A DNA stretch of 64,000 nt from Butyrivibrio sp. MC2013 (lineage in GTDB: Bacteria; Bacillota; Clostridia; Lachnospirales; Lachnospiraceae): contig NZ_KE384211.1 in NCBI RefSeq assembly GCF_000424585.1, positions 1 to 64,000 of the forward strand, given 5' to 3'. The translations under genes were made by a program, and so were the position numbers. Under the pieces are notes generated by a model that had not been told where the DNA came from, made no database searches, and was given only the letters and a program-made list of their open reading frames with translations. Numbering within the stretch: position 1 is the first letter of the stretch; every line of letters starts with the position of its first letter. Positions 35,860-44,184 of the stretch are shown in pieces.

Positions 35860-35893
35860 AAAAGCCTCCTTGCAGCGCAGCAAGGAGGCTTTT
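35860..35893 (+). terminator. Strong terminator after the OPT-PqqD pair
   Basis: A perfect 14-bp stem, AAAAGCCTCCTTGC (35860-35873) against GCAAGGAGGCTTTT (35880-35893), with a six-base loop. Symmetric enough to act in both directions. Confidence 0.88.
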
Positions 35894-35902
35894 GGGTTAT
35901 AG

Positions 35903-36281
35903 TGCAGCTGCAGAAGTTTTTTACACGTTCGCAGCACTTCAAATGGTGTTTTTCTAATTCTTCCGCAGACTTCATTTTAATGCGCCGCACTCGAAAGAAA
36001 CTCGCATGGGCAAAGTATTATTATTATTTTCAATGGTCATATGCCCGCTGCGCGAGCATATACAATAAAAGAAATATCCCTCTCTTTAAGCAAGCTTAAG
36101 AGCCGGATATTTCTTTTATTTTTGGGTGCTAACGCCCCCAATGACCATTGAGCGTAAACTATCTGCTTTGCCATGCTCAAACAACTTTCTCGTGGGCGCT
36201 TTGAAGCCTGCGTATGAAGAATAAGAAAAACAAACCATTTGAGTGAATAGCTCACTTTGTAAAATAAATTCTGCAGCTGCA
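35903..36281. mobile_element. 379-bp foldback (imperfect palindrome) element
   Basis: The space between the PqqD gene and the Y-family polymerase gene is one long inverted repeat. The ends are TGCAGCTGCAGAA (35903-35915) and its perfect complement (36269-36281). Further arm pairs are at 35940-35955 with 36226-36241, 36004-36015 with 36166-36176, 36031-36040 with 36141-36150, and a perfect 16-bp central hairpin 36064-36079/36105-36120. The midpoint is near 36092. Read inward, each arm is open for more than 60 codons, and the two peptides share MQLQ at the start and NKRNI at residues 55-59. No transposase is present. It may be a non-autonomous foldback element or a structured RNA gene; the type given is a best guess. 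Confidence 0.7.
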
Positions 36282-36332
36282 ACGAATAGATTTTAAAATA
36301 CTATAATTGTTTATTTTATGAGTTATAAATGT

Positions 36333-36338
36333 TATAAT
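36333..36338 (+). promoter_or_regulatory. -10 box placing the transcript start next to the polymerase ATG
   Basis: A perfect TATAAT ends 11 bases before the ATG at 36349, so transcription would begin within a few bases of the start codon. No good -35 is seen (TTATTT at 36310-36315 is 17 bases upstream). No Shine-Dalgarno sequence precedes this ATG. Confidence 0.55.
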
Positions 36339-36348
36339 TATTTTCAGT

Positions 36349-37791
36349 ATGAAGGAAAAACAATATATCGCTATTGATCTGAAAAGTTTCTATGCTTCCG
36401 TGGAGTGTCAGGAGAGGGGCCTTGACCCCCTTACTGCACGCCTTGTGGTGGCGGATACGTCCAGAACGGATAAGACCATATGCCTTGCAGTTTCGCCTGC
36501 CCTCAAGGCTTATGGGATATCGGGGCGTGCTCGCCTTTTTGAAGTGGAGCAAAGGATCAGGCAGATCAAATCAGAGACAGGCAAGGAAATAGACTACATA
36601 GCAGCCCCGCCCAGAATGCAGAAATACATGGAGTACAGCTCCATGATATACAGGATCTATCTGAAATATATAGCTCCTGAGGATATCCATGTATATTCCA
36701 TAGATGAGGTATTCATGGATGTGACTTCTTACCTGTCTACCTATAAGATGACCGCCAGAGAGCTGGCTATGACCATGATAAGGGATGTGCTTAGCCAGAC
36801 CGGCATTACAGCTACTGCCGGTATAGGGACCAACCTCTATCTGTGCAAGGTCGCCATGGACATTGTGGCCAAGCATGTGCCTGCAGACAAGGACGGCGTA
36901 AGGATAGCTGAGCTGGATGAGATGAGCTACAAGGAACAGCTCTGGGAACACAGGCCTTTGACAGACTTTTGGAGAGTGGGAAGTGGCTATGCCAGAAAGC
37001 TGGAATCCCATGGCATCTTTACTATGGGTGACGTAGCCAGATGTGCGCTGGCTAATGAAGATATACTTTATGATATGTTCGGTGTCAATGCAGAGCTCCT
37101 TATAGACCATGCCTTTGGCATAGAGCCGTCTACAATACCGGATATCAAGGCATACAAGCCTGTTAATAATTCACTTTCGTCAGGGCAGGTGCTTATGTGT
37201 CCCTATGATTACGACAAGGCATATCTCATTGTAAAGGAGATGACTGATCAGCTTTTTCTGGATATGACAGAAAAGGGGCTTGTTACAGATCAGCTGGGAC
37301 TGGCCATCGGTTATGATATATCTAATCTTACGGATCCTGATATTTCACGGAAATACAAAGGAAATGTGGTAATGGATTATATGGGAAGGCTTGTTCCCGA
37401 GCATGCCAGGGGGTCTGTTAACCTGCCTTCATACAGATCATCCACAAGGGAGATCATGGATGCTATGGGCGGGCTTTATGAAAGGATCGTCAACAGGGAC
37501 CTTCTCATCCGCAGGGTGAATATATCTGCAAACCGTGTGATAAGTGAAGCTGCCGCTATGGAACTGGAGCAAAATGAATTCGTACAGCTGTCCCTATTTG
37601 ATAACATACCTGAGATGATGGATGAAAAGGACAAGCTTCGCAAAGAAAGGGACAAGGATATGAAAGCCAGGCAGGCTGTGGTCTCTATACGGCAAAAGTA
37701 TGGTAAGAATGCCATCCTGAAAGGAATGGATCTGCAAGAGGGGGCTCAGACCATTAACAGGAACTCCCAGATTGGTGGCCACAAAGCTTAG
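36349..37791 (+). CDS. Y-family DNA polymerase (UvrX/YqjW, UmuC-like)
   Basis: A 480-residue translesion polymerase. The catalytic palm residues are visible: YIAIDLKSFYASVE near the start and YSIDEVFMDV. HhH-like and little-finger regions follow. QLSLFD near residue 430 is a beta-clamp-binding motif. The ATG at 36349 is fixed by the conserved N-terminus and has no ribosome site, with a TATAAT only 10 bases away, suggesting leaderless translation. It is paired with a YolD-like gene, the usual UvrX partner. No LexA-like operator was found upstream. Confidence 0.9.
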   Translation: MKEKQYIAIDLKSFYASVECQERGLDPLTARLVVADTSRTDKTICLAVSPALKAYGISGRARLFEVEQRIRQIKSETGKEIDYIAAPPRMQKYMEYSSMIYRIYLKYIAPEDIHVYSIDEVFMDVTSYLSTYKMTARELAMTMIRDVLSQTGITATAGIGTNLYLCKVAMDIVAKHVPADKDGVRIAELDEMSYKEQLWEHRPLTDFWRVGSGYARKLESHGIFTMGDVARCALANEDILYDMFGVNAELLIDHAFGIEPSTIPDIKAYKPVNNSLSSGQVLMCPYDYDKAYLIVKEMTDQLFLDMTEKGLVTDQLGLAIGYDISNLTDPDISRKYKGNVVMDYMGRLVPEHARGSVNLPSYRSSTREIMDAMGGLYERIVNRDLLIRRVNISANRVISEAAAMELEQNEFVQLSLFDNIPEMMDEKDKLRKERDKDMKARQAVVSIRQKYGKNAILKGMDLQEGAQTINRNSQIGGHKA

Positions 37792-37814
37792 AAGAAGAAA
37801 TATAAGGGATTATT

Positions 37815-38039
37815 ATGTATAATACTAATGGTGAATTTAAATATTCTGATATCATTAATGAGAAGAGGCCTGTATCTGCTAAGCATCCGCCTATGCCTAT
37901 GGATAAGAGAGCTGCTCAGTTCTCGCCTTTTGCGGCGCTCACCGGATATGAGGACTCAATAGACAGCGCAAGGCTCCTCTTTTTTGAAGAAAATGCCAAA
38001 AGCGGTGAATACAGAGATGATCTGCCTGATGACATATGA
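37815..38039 (+). CDS. YolD-like small protein, partner of the Y-family polymerase
   Basis: A 74-residue protein with the conserved stretch MPMDKRAAQFSPFAALTGYE, which is typical of small YolD-like proteins encoded next to UmuC-type polymerases in Firmicutes. It probably modulates the polymerase, like a functional stand-in for UmuD; this is unproved. The C-terminus is shorter than in most relatives. Ribosome site AAGGGA. Confidence 0.78.
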   Translation: MYNTNGEFKYSDIINEKRPVSAKHPPMPMDKRAAQFSPFAALTGYEDSIDSARLLFFEENAKSGEYRDDLPDDI

Positions 38040-38078
38040 TTTACTTAGATTACATGTATTAAAGAAAAAGGTACTGAC

Positions 38079-38894
38079 ATGAATTTTATGGATCATTATA
38101 CCAATTACATAAATAGTGGAGATACCGACACCAGGTCTGCCATCATGTCTATGACAGAAGTGGTCAAAAAAGACGTGGAAGCCGGTGATAAGGAGCGCTG
38201 CAGGGAGGATATGAGACGGCTCTACGCATATCTTAACGGTTCAGATATAGACGAGGATTCTCAAAAGTCTATCATCAGCTCTGTCATGGTGCTCAGCTCC
38301 TTGCAGGACAGGGCCTGGTTTCGAAGCGAGTTTGCAGGATATCTGTCTTTTATAAGCAATGATTTTTACCTTAAGACAGCTGAACTGGACAGAGTACTGG
38401 ATGCTGCCAGGGCTTCGGAGGAGTCTTATAGGTTCTTTGACGATAAGGAGATGGACATCTTTATCAAAAGGGTGATCCCTCTTATTGCAGATCATTATTA
38501 TGGAGAGGGAAAGGCTCCAGATAATAGCGGTGATTACTATATCAACAAGTGGTATCTCTTGAAATATATGGAAGAGGAGCAAGGAGACCTTGCCCTTCTC
38601 CAAAAAGATTATCCAGGGCTCTATAAATGCGTAGAAGATATAGGAAATACAAGCACTTCGTACAGATCATTGGAGATAGAATATCTGAAGAAGATCAAAG
38701 GCGTAACAGCGCCGGGCATCGATCTCTACAGGAGACTTATATCATCATATTATGATAATATGCAAAAGATATATCCCCAGCGCAAAGATGAATATGATCA
38801 AAAGAGAATTCTTTGGGATAAGGCTTCCGGTAACGATCATTGCCCCTGCGGCAGCGGACGTAAATTCAAAAAATGTCATGGCAACCTGATCTGA
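38079..38894 (+). CDS. SEC-C metal-binding domain protein
   Basis: A 271-residue protein. The last ~20 residues form a SEC-C zinc-binding motif (CPCGSGRKFKKCHG), the same as at the SecA C-terminus. The rest is mostly helical, and I do not recognise it. SEC-C motifs bind zinc and contact SecB or ribosomes; the role here is unknown. It lies 39 bases after the YolD-like gene and just ahead of the his promoter. Confidence 0.8.
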   Translation: MNFMDHYTNYINSGDTDTRSAIMSMTEVVKKDVEAGDKERCREDMRRLYAYLNGSDIDEDSQKSIISSVMVLSSLQDRAWFRSEFAGYLSFISNDFYLKTAELDRVLDAARASEESYRFFDDKEMDIFIKRVIPLIADHYYGEGKAPDNSGDYYINKWYLLKYMEEEQGDLALLQKDYPGLYKCVEDIGNTSTSYRSLEIEYLKKIKGVTAPGIDLYRRLISSYYDNMQKIYPQRKDEYDQKRILWDKASGNDHCPCGSGRKFKKCHGNLI

Positions 38895-38951
38895 AAACTT
38901 AAGTGCCTCGAACGAGGAAACTAACTTTCTAAGCAGCGTCATATATTCCCC

Positions 38952-38980
38952 TTGACAAGGCTGGGCCTGGCCTGTATACT
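38952..38980 (+). promoter_or_regulatory. Sigma-A promoter of the his operon
   Basis: A perfect TTGACA (38952-38957), a 17-base spacer and TATACT (38975-38980, five of six). It is the best promoter match in the window. The ~50-base leader to hisZ shows no T-box, attenuator or His-codon leader peptide. Confidence 0.8.
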
Positions 38981-39040
38981 CGAATTTATCTAATTAGTGA
39001 AGTAGCACGTTACTATGGTAAAGCGTTTCGAAAGGATAAT

Positions 39041-40147
39041 ATGAGCAGAGAATTAGTCCATACCCCTGAAGGCGTCAGAGATGTTTATGGCCGTGAGTCT
39101 TATGAGAGAACAGCCATCAGTTCCAGGATACTGGAGACCATGCACAGATTCGGCTATGAGAATATCATGACTCCCGCCTTTGAGTTTTTTGATGTATTTG
39201 CCAAAGAGATCAGTCAGGCCAGTGCCAAGGATCTCTACAAGTTCTTTGATAATGAAGGCAACACTCTGGTCCTGAGACCTGATTTTACCCCTTCTGTTGC
39301 CAGATGTATTGCCAAATATTATATGGATGCCAATGATCCTGTAAGGATCTGTTACAACGGCAATATCTATATCAATACCCATAGGCTTCAGGGTAAGCTC
39401 AGAGAGCATACTCAGCTGGGCGCAGAGCTTATGTGTGATGACAGCATACATGCAGATGCTGAGATGATAGCCATGATGATCGAATCTGTTAGAAATACAG
39501 GTCTTAAGGATTTTATCGTGACCTTGTCTGATGCGGATTATTACATGGGCATCGTGCAGGAGTCCGGTATAGATGATGAGACAGAGGAGAAGCTTAGAAG
39601 CCTTATAGAGGGCAGGAATTTCTATGCTGCATCAGATCTCATCGTTACTGCCACAGGCAATGAGAAATACAGAGAGACCATCGCAGATATGCAGCAGCTC
39701 CATGATACAAAAGGCCTCCTTAGGGCTGCAGACAAGGTAAAGAGCGACAGAGCCAAGGCCAGTGTATGCAGGCTCCTTGAGATATACAGGGTGCTGTCCT
39801 TGTATGGTCTTGGTGATTACGTTTCCTTTGATCTGGCTATGCTCTCTGAGTACAACTATTATACAGGCGTCATCTTCAGGACTTATACCTACGGCGTAGG
39901 TGATGCTATTGCCAAGGGCGGTAGATATGATTCACTATTGTCCAAATTTGGCAAGGACGCTGCGGCTATCGGATTTATGATTGATCTGGAGTACCTCATG
40001 AGCGCACTTTACAGTCAGAAGATTGAGATCAATTGCTGCAAAGAGCCTGAGATTGTTGAATATACTGATGATGATTTTGAAGAAAAGCTGAAAAATGTTC
40101 AGGAAAGAAGGGCAAAGGGAGAGCATCTCCTTTTGATTCACAGATAA
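39041..40147 (+). CDS. hisZ: ATP phosphoribosyltransferase regulatory subunit HisZ
   Basis: A 368-residue HisRS-like paralogue that activates the short-form HisG and gives it histidine feedback. The class II synthetase-like core is visible: TPEGVRDVYGRESYERTAISSRIL, PAFEFFDVFAKE, LVLRPDFTPSVAR, and the later GGRYDSLLSKFGKD. It has no anticodon-binding domain. Pairing with a short (213-residue) HisG downstream confirms the assignment. Confidence 0.94.
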   Translation: MSRELVHTPEGVRDVYGRESYERTAISSRILETMHRFGYENIMTPAFEFFDVFAKEISQASAKDLYKFFDNEGNTLVLRPDFTPSVARCIAKYYMDANDPVRICYNGNIYINTHRLQGKLREHTQLGAELMCDDSIHADAEMIAMMIESVRNTGLKDFIVTLSDADYYMGIVQESGIDDETEEKLRSLIEGRNFYAASDLIVTATGNEKYRETIADMQQLHDTKGLLRAADKVKSDRAKASVCRLLEIYRVLSLYGLGDYVSFDLAMLSEYNYYTGVIFRTYTYGVGDAIAKGGRYDSLLSKFGKDAAAIGFMIDLEYLMSALYSQKIEINCCKEPEIVEYTDDDFEEKLKNVQERRAKGEHLLLIHR

Positions 40148-40160
40148 GGAGAGGACATAT

Positions 40161-40802
40161 ATGAGATATTTGACTTTTGCCCTGGGTAAGGGAAGGCTGG
40201 TAAACGATACCATGGAGCTTTTGGAGAAATGCGGTATCGTATGCAGCGAAGTAACTGACAAGAATACCAGAAAGCTGATATTCACCAACGAAGAACTGGG
40301 GCTGAAATTCTTTTTGGCCAAGGGACCTGATGTTCCCACTTATGTGGAATACGGCGCAGCTGATATCGGTGTGGTAGGAGAAGATACCATACTGGAAATG
40401 GGCAGGAATGTATATGAAGTGCTGGACCTGGGCTTTGGCAAATGCAGGATGTGCGTGGCAGGACCTGCCCAGAAGAGACAGCTCCTTGAACATCATGAGA
40501 TGATCAGAGTAGCCAGTAAATATCCCAATATAGCAAGGGACTATTTCTATAATAAGAAAAATCAAACAGTAGATATAATCAAACTAAATGGTTCTGTTGA
40601 GCTGGGACCTATTGTAGGACTGTCTGATGTGATCGTAGACATAGTAGAGACAGGCTCTACACTTAAGGCTAACGGGCTCGAAGTTCTGGAGGAGATATGC
40701 GATCTCTCTGCCAGAGTCATAGTCAATCCTGTTAGTATGCAGATGGAATCCGAGAGGATCAGGAAGATAATATCTGATATGAAAGCAGCTCTTGAACAGT
40801 AA
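40161..40802 (+). CDS. hisG: ATP phosphoribosyltransferase, short form HisG
   Basis: A 213-residue enzyme for the first step of histidine synthesis. It begins RYLTFALGKGRLVNDTMELL. The PRPP-binding region is VDIVETGSTLKANGLEVLEE, and EYGAADIGVVGEDT is typical. The short form lacks the C-terminal regulatory domain and needs HisZ, which is encoded 13 bases upstream. Confidence 0.96.
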   Translation: MRYLTFALGKGRLVNDTMELLEKCGIVCSEVTDKNTRKLIFTNEELGLKFFLAKGPDVPTYVEYGAADIGVVGEDTILEMGRNVYEVLDLGFGKCRMCVAGPAQKRQLLEHHEMIRVASKYPNIARDYFYNKKNQTVDIIKLNGSVELGPIVGLSDVIVDIVETGSTLKANGLEVLEEICDLSARVIVNPVSMQMESERIRKIISDMKAALEQ

Positions 40803-40829
40803 TTTAAGACTTATAAACGGAGGATTAAC

Positions 40830-42122
40830 GTGAAGATCATAGAACTTAACAACGAAAGTAAAAATGAGCTCCTTGATATACTTCAGAAGAGAAGTACACA
40901 GGGCTTTGCAGAATACGAAGAAAAGGTTGATGCTATTATTGCTGATGTCAGGCAAAGGGGCGATGAGGCATTATTTGAGTACACTCAGAAATTTGATAGA
41001 TTCCTGCTGAACGCTGATAATATCAAAGTGACAGAAGAAGAGACTAATGAGGCTATGGATAGCCTTGATCCTGAATTTATCAGGGTTATGAAAAAAGCCA
41101 GGGATAATATAGTAGCTTTTCACGAGAAGCAGAAGAGAAATTCCTGGTTTACAAGCTCTGATAATGGTTCTATCCTGGGCCAGAGGATACTGCCCATAGA
41201 GATATCAGGCGTGTATGTGCCCGGAGGCAAGGCTGCTTATCCCTCATCTGTACTTATGAATGTCATCCCGGCTAAGGTTGCAGGCGTTGAGAGGATCATC
41301 ATGTGCACACCTCCCGGAGCTGACGGCAAGGTCAATCCCGGTACTCTGGCTGCAGCAAAGGTAGCCGGTGTAGATGAGATCTACAAGGTAGGCGGTGCTC
41401 AGGCAATAGCAGCCATGGCTTTTGGTACAGCTTCTGTACCCAGAGTAGACAAGATCACAGGCCCCGGCAATATATTTGTGGCACTTGCCAAGAAGGCAGT
41501 ATTTGGCCACGTATCCATTGATTCCATAGCAGGCCCTTCAGAGATCCTGGTGATCGCAGATGAAACAGCCAATCCCCGTTATGTTGCTGCTGATCTTCTG
41601 TCTCAGGCTGAGCACGATGAGATGGCTTCTGCTATACTGATCACTACATCTCCTGAGCTGGCTGATAAGGTTTCTGTGGAAGTGGAGAAATTCACCAATG
41701 AACTTGACAGGCAGGAGATAATCAGAAAGTCTCTTGATAATTACGGTTATATCTTTGTGGCAAAGGATATGGATGATGCTATAGATGCCGCTAACGCTGT
41801 GGCTTCAGAGCACTGCGAGATCATCACAGCCAATCCCTTTGAGATCATGCCCAGGGTCAAGAATGCAGGAGCACTTTTCCTTGGAGCATATTCCAGTGAG
41901 CCCCTTGGGGATTATTTCGCTGGCCCTAATCACATCCTTCCTACCAATCAGACAGCAAGGTTCTTTAGTCCTTTGTCTGTGGATGATTTTGTTAAGAAGA
42001 CCAGCATTATCGCTTATTCACGAGCAGGTCTTGAAGAGGTACACAAGGATATCGAGCTTTTTGCTTCCAAGGAAGGCTTTAGCGCTCACAGAAATTCTAT
42101 AGCAGTAAGATTTGAAGACTGA
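40830..42122 (+). CDS. hisD: Histidinol dehydrogenase HisD
   Basis: A 430-residue enzyme for the last two steps of histidine synthesis, zinc- and NAD-dependent. Motifs: VPGGKAAYPSSVLMNVIPAKVAG in two parts, KVGGAQAIAAMAFGT, DKITGPGNIFVALAK, and SEHCEI carrying metal and catalytic residues. The start is GTG 40830 with GGAGG upstream. It is cotranscribed with hisG. Confidence 0.96.
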   Translation: MKIIELNNESKNELLDILQKRSTQGFAEYEEKVDAIIADVRQRGDEALFEYTQKFDRFLLNADNIKVTEEETNEAMDSLDPEFIRVMKKARDNIVAFHEKQKRNSWFTSSDNGSILGQRILPIEISGVYVPGGKAAYPSSVLMNVIPAKVAGVERIIMCTPPGADGKVNPGTLAAAKVAGVDEIYKVGGAQAIAAMAFGTASVPRVDKITGPGNIFVALAKKAVFGHVSIDSIAGPSEILVIADETANPRYVAADLLSQAEHDEMASAILITTSPELADKVSVEVEKFTNELDRQEIIRKSLDNYGYIFVAKDMDDAIDAANAVASEHCEIITANPFEIMPRVKNAGALFLGAYSSEPLGDYFAGPNHILPTNQTARFFSPLSVDDFVKKTSIIAYSRAGLEEVHKDIELFASKEGFSAHRNSIAVRFED

Positions 42123-42215
42123 TAGGTAAAGGCCCCTTTGCAGCAAATGATCCATGACAAGTCTGACGGACTTTGGGCAAGGGGGAAAATAACAGACTTT
42201 GGGTGGAGGAACGCC

Positions 42216-42803
42216 ATGAGCAGATCTGCAACAGTCACAAGACGAACCGGAGAAACAGATATTACTGTTACCATTAATCTTGATGGCAGCGGCAAAACAA
42301 ATATTGATACAGGTATAGGCTTTTTTGATCACATGCTGGACGCCTTTGGGCGCCATGGTTTCTTTGATCTGGATGTGAAGGTAGTGGGAGATCTTATCGT
42401 AGACGGGCACCATACTGTAGAGGATACCGGCATTGTCCTTGGTCAGGCTATCATGAAGGCACTGGGTGATAAGAAGGGCATAAAGCGTTACGGACAAAGG
42501 CTTCTTCCCATGGATGAGGCGCTGGCTCTTTGTGCTGTAGACCTTGGCGGCAGGCCCTATCTGGTATTTAATGCTGACTTTACACAGGCCATGGTAGGCA
42601 ATTTTGATACCCAGCTGGTCAAAGAATTCTTCTATGCTCTTTCCTACAGCGCTATGATGAATATCAACATCAGGCTGATGGACGGAGATAATGATCATCA
42701 CAAGATAGAGGGCATCTTTAAGGCTTTTGCCAAGGCACTGGATGAAGCATCCATGTTTGATCCCAGAGTGGAAGGTGTGCTAAGTACCAAGGGAAGTCTC
42801 TAA
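42216..42803 (+). CDS. hisB: Imidazoleglycerol-phosphate dehydratase HisB
   Basis: A 195-residue monofunctional dehydratase. Two metal-binding repeats show FFDHMLDAFGRHGFF and GHHTVEDTGIVLGQA. ATG 42216 with GGAGG at 42204-42208 gives the normal length; the in-frame upstream 42138 would add an atypical 26-residue head. It lacks the phosphatase domain of E. coli HisB. hisC, hisH, hisA and hisF are not in this window. Confidence 0.95.
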   Translation: MSRSATVTRRTGETDITVTINLDGSGKTNIDTGIGFFDHMLDAFGRHGFFDLDVKVVGDLIVDGHHTVEDTGIVLGQAIMKALGDKKGIKRYGQRLLPMDEALALCAVDLGGRPYLVFNADFTQAMVGNFDTQLVKEFFYALSYSAMMNINIRLMDGDNDHHKIEGIFKAFAKALDEASMFDPRVEGVLSTKGSL

Positions 42804-42839
42804 TCTCCTAATTACAATAAATTGAAAAGGTTATATATC

Positions 42840-44177
42840 ATGATAAAAGAATTTATACCATCAATAATATTACGTGACGGAAAGGTCTTTGACTCTTTTA
42901 AAGGAGGAAACAGCATATCTTCTGAGCCTGTAAAGCTTGCAGAAGGCTATAATGATGCAGGTGCGGATGCTCTCATAGTATTTGATCAGTCAACAGATGA
43001 TGCATCCCATGACAAGGCCCTGGATATCATCAAGGATATCTGCCATGTTGTTGATATTCCTGTTATTGGCGGCGGCAACATAAAGAGGATGGAAGATGTC
43101 AAGAAGATGCTCTATGCAGGCTGCAAGGCATGCTTTCTGAGTACGGCCAAGGAGTCCAATATGGAGCTTTTAGAGGAAGTATCCCTGAAATTCGGCAAAG
43201 AGAAGATCATGATCTGCTATGCTGATAAGGACGAGGAAAAAGCAAGGGGTATAGCTCATTCTGAAGATATTAAAAAATACGCCTCCTCTATGATTGTGCT
43301 TCCATGCGCATTTGACGATAATAGCATAGATTCTGTTGGGGCTGTGCTCCCTAAAGAGCTTGACGGTTTAAAGGGCTATCTTTATATCAGCAGCTTTTGC
43401 GACAAAGACAGGCTTATGGACATCTGTCTTACATTTATGAATAATGATCTGTACCTGGGTGCTACAGGTACAGGCTTTATAAATGGCGCAGAATGGATCA
43501 CTGATATCAAGGAAGAAGTGTCTGAAGCCGGTATGGAGGTAAAGAAGCTGACCAGCAGCTTCAAATGGGAAGATTTTAAAAAGGACAATGCAGGACTGGT
43601 GCCTGTAGTAGTCCAGGATTACAGGACTTCACAGGTGCTGATGCTGGCTTATATGAATGAGGAAGCCTTTAATACTACCATCAGGACCGGTAAGATGACC
43701 TATTACAGCCGCTCCAGGCAGGAGCTTTGGATCAAGGGCCTGACCAGCGGCCATTTCCAGTTTGTTAAAAGCCTTTCTGCAGATTGCGACATGGATACTA
43801 TCCTTGCCAAGGTAAAGCAGATCGGAGTAGCCTGCCATACAGGCTCTTACAGCTGCTTTTTTAACCAGATCGCTGAGAAGGAATATGACAAGAAGGACCC
43901 CAGCAAGGTTCTCTCAGATGTATATAATGTTATTGCCGACCGCAAGATTCATCCAAAAGAAGGTTCATATACCAACTACCTTTTTGACAAAGGAATTGAT
44001 AAAATATTAAAGAAGTGTGGTGAAGAAGCCACAGAGATAACCATAGCTGCCAAGAATCCCGGCGAAAATGAGATAGTTTACGAAATAGCTGATTACCTGT
44101 ATCATATGATGGTACTAATGGTAGAAAAGAATGTACGCTGGGAAGATATAACGGACGAGCTTACAAGAAGAGAATAG
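42840..44177 (+). CDS. hisI: Bifunctional HisI/HisE enzyme with a degenerate HisA/HisF-like N-terminal domain
   Basis: A 445-residue three-part protein. Residues 1 to about 235 are a TIM-barrel domain like HisF/HisA (FIPSIILRDGKVFDSFKGG, then DIPVIGGGNIKRMEDVKKML), but the HisF catalytic Asp position (usually CLDV) is IILR, so the lyase is probably inactive. The second part is HisI, with metal-binding CHTGSYSCF. The last ~100 residues are HisE, with KIHPKEGSYTNYLF, then KKCGEEATEITIAAKN. ATG 42840 is preferred over the in-frame TTG 42822, with AAAAGG nine bases upstream. Confidence 0.88.
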   Translation: MIKEFIPSIILRDGKVFDSFKGGNSISSEPVKLAEGYNDAGADALIVFDQSTDDASHDKALDIIKDICHVVDIPVIGGGNIKRMEDVKKMLYAGCKACFLSTAKESNMELLEEVSLKFGKEKIMICYADKDEEKARGIAHSEDIKKYASSMIVLPCAFDDNSIDSVGAVLPKELDGLKGYLYISSFCDKDRLMDICLTFMNNDLYLGATGTGFINGAEWITDIKEEVSEAGMEVKKLTSSFKWEDFKKDNAGLVPVVVQDYRTSQVLMLAYMNEEAFNTTIRTGKMTYYSRSRQELWIKGLTSGHFQFVKSLSADCDMDTILAKVKQIGVACHTGSYSCFFNQIAEKEYDKKDPSKVLSDVYNVIADRKIHPKEGSYTNYLFDKGIDKILKKCGEEATEITIAAKNPGENEIVYEIADYLYHMMVLMVEKNVRWEDITDELTRRE

Positions 44178-44184
44178 GTATATT

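Noticed and set aside
36250-36348. LexA-type SOS operator before the Y-family polymerase
   Set aside because: No GAAC-N4-GTTC or similar palindrome was found.
38981-39040. T-box or His attenuator ahead of hisZ
   Set aside because: The leader is about 50 bases, with no terminator stem, His codons or T-box sequence.
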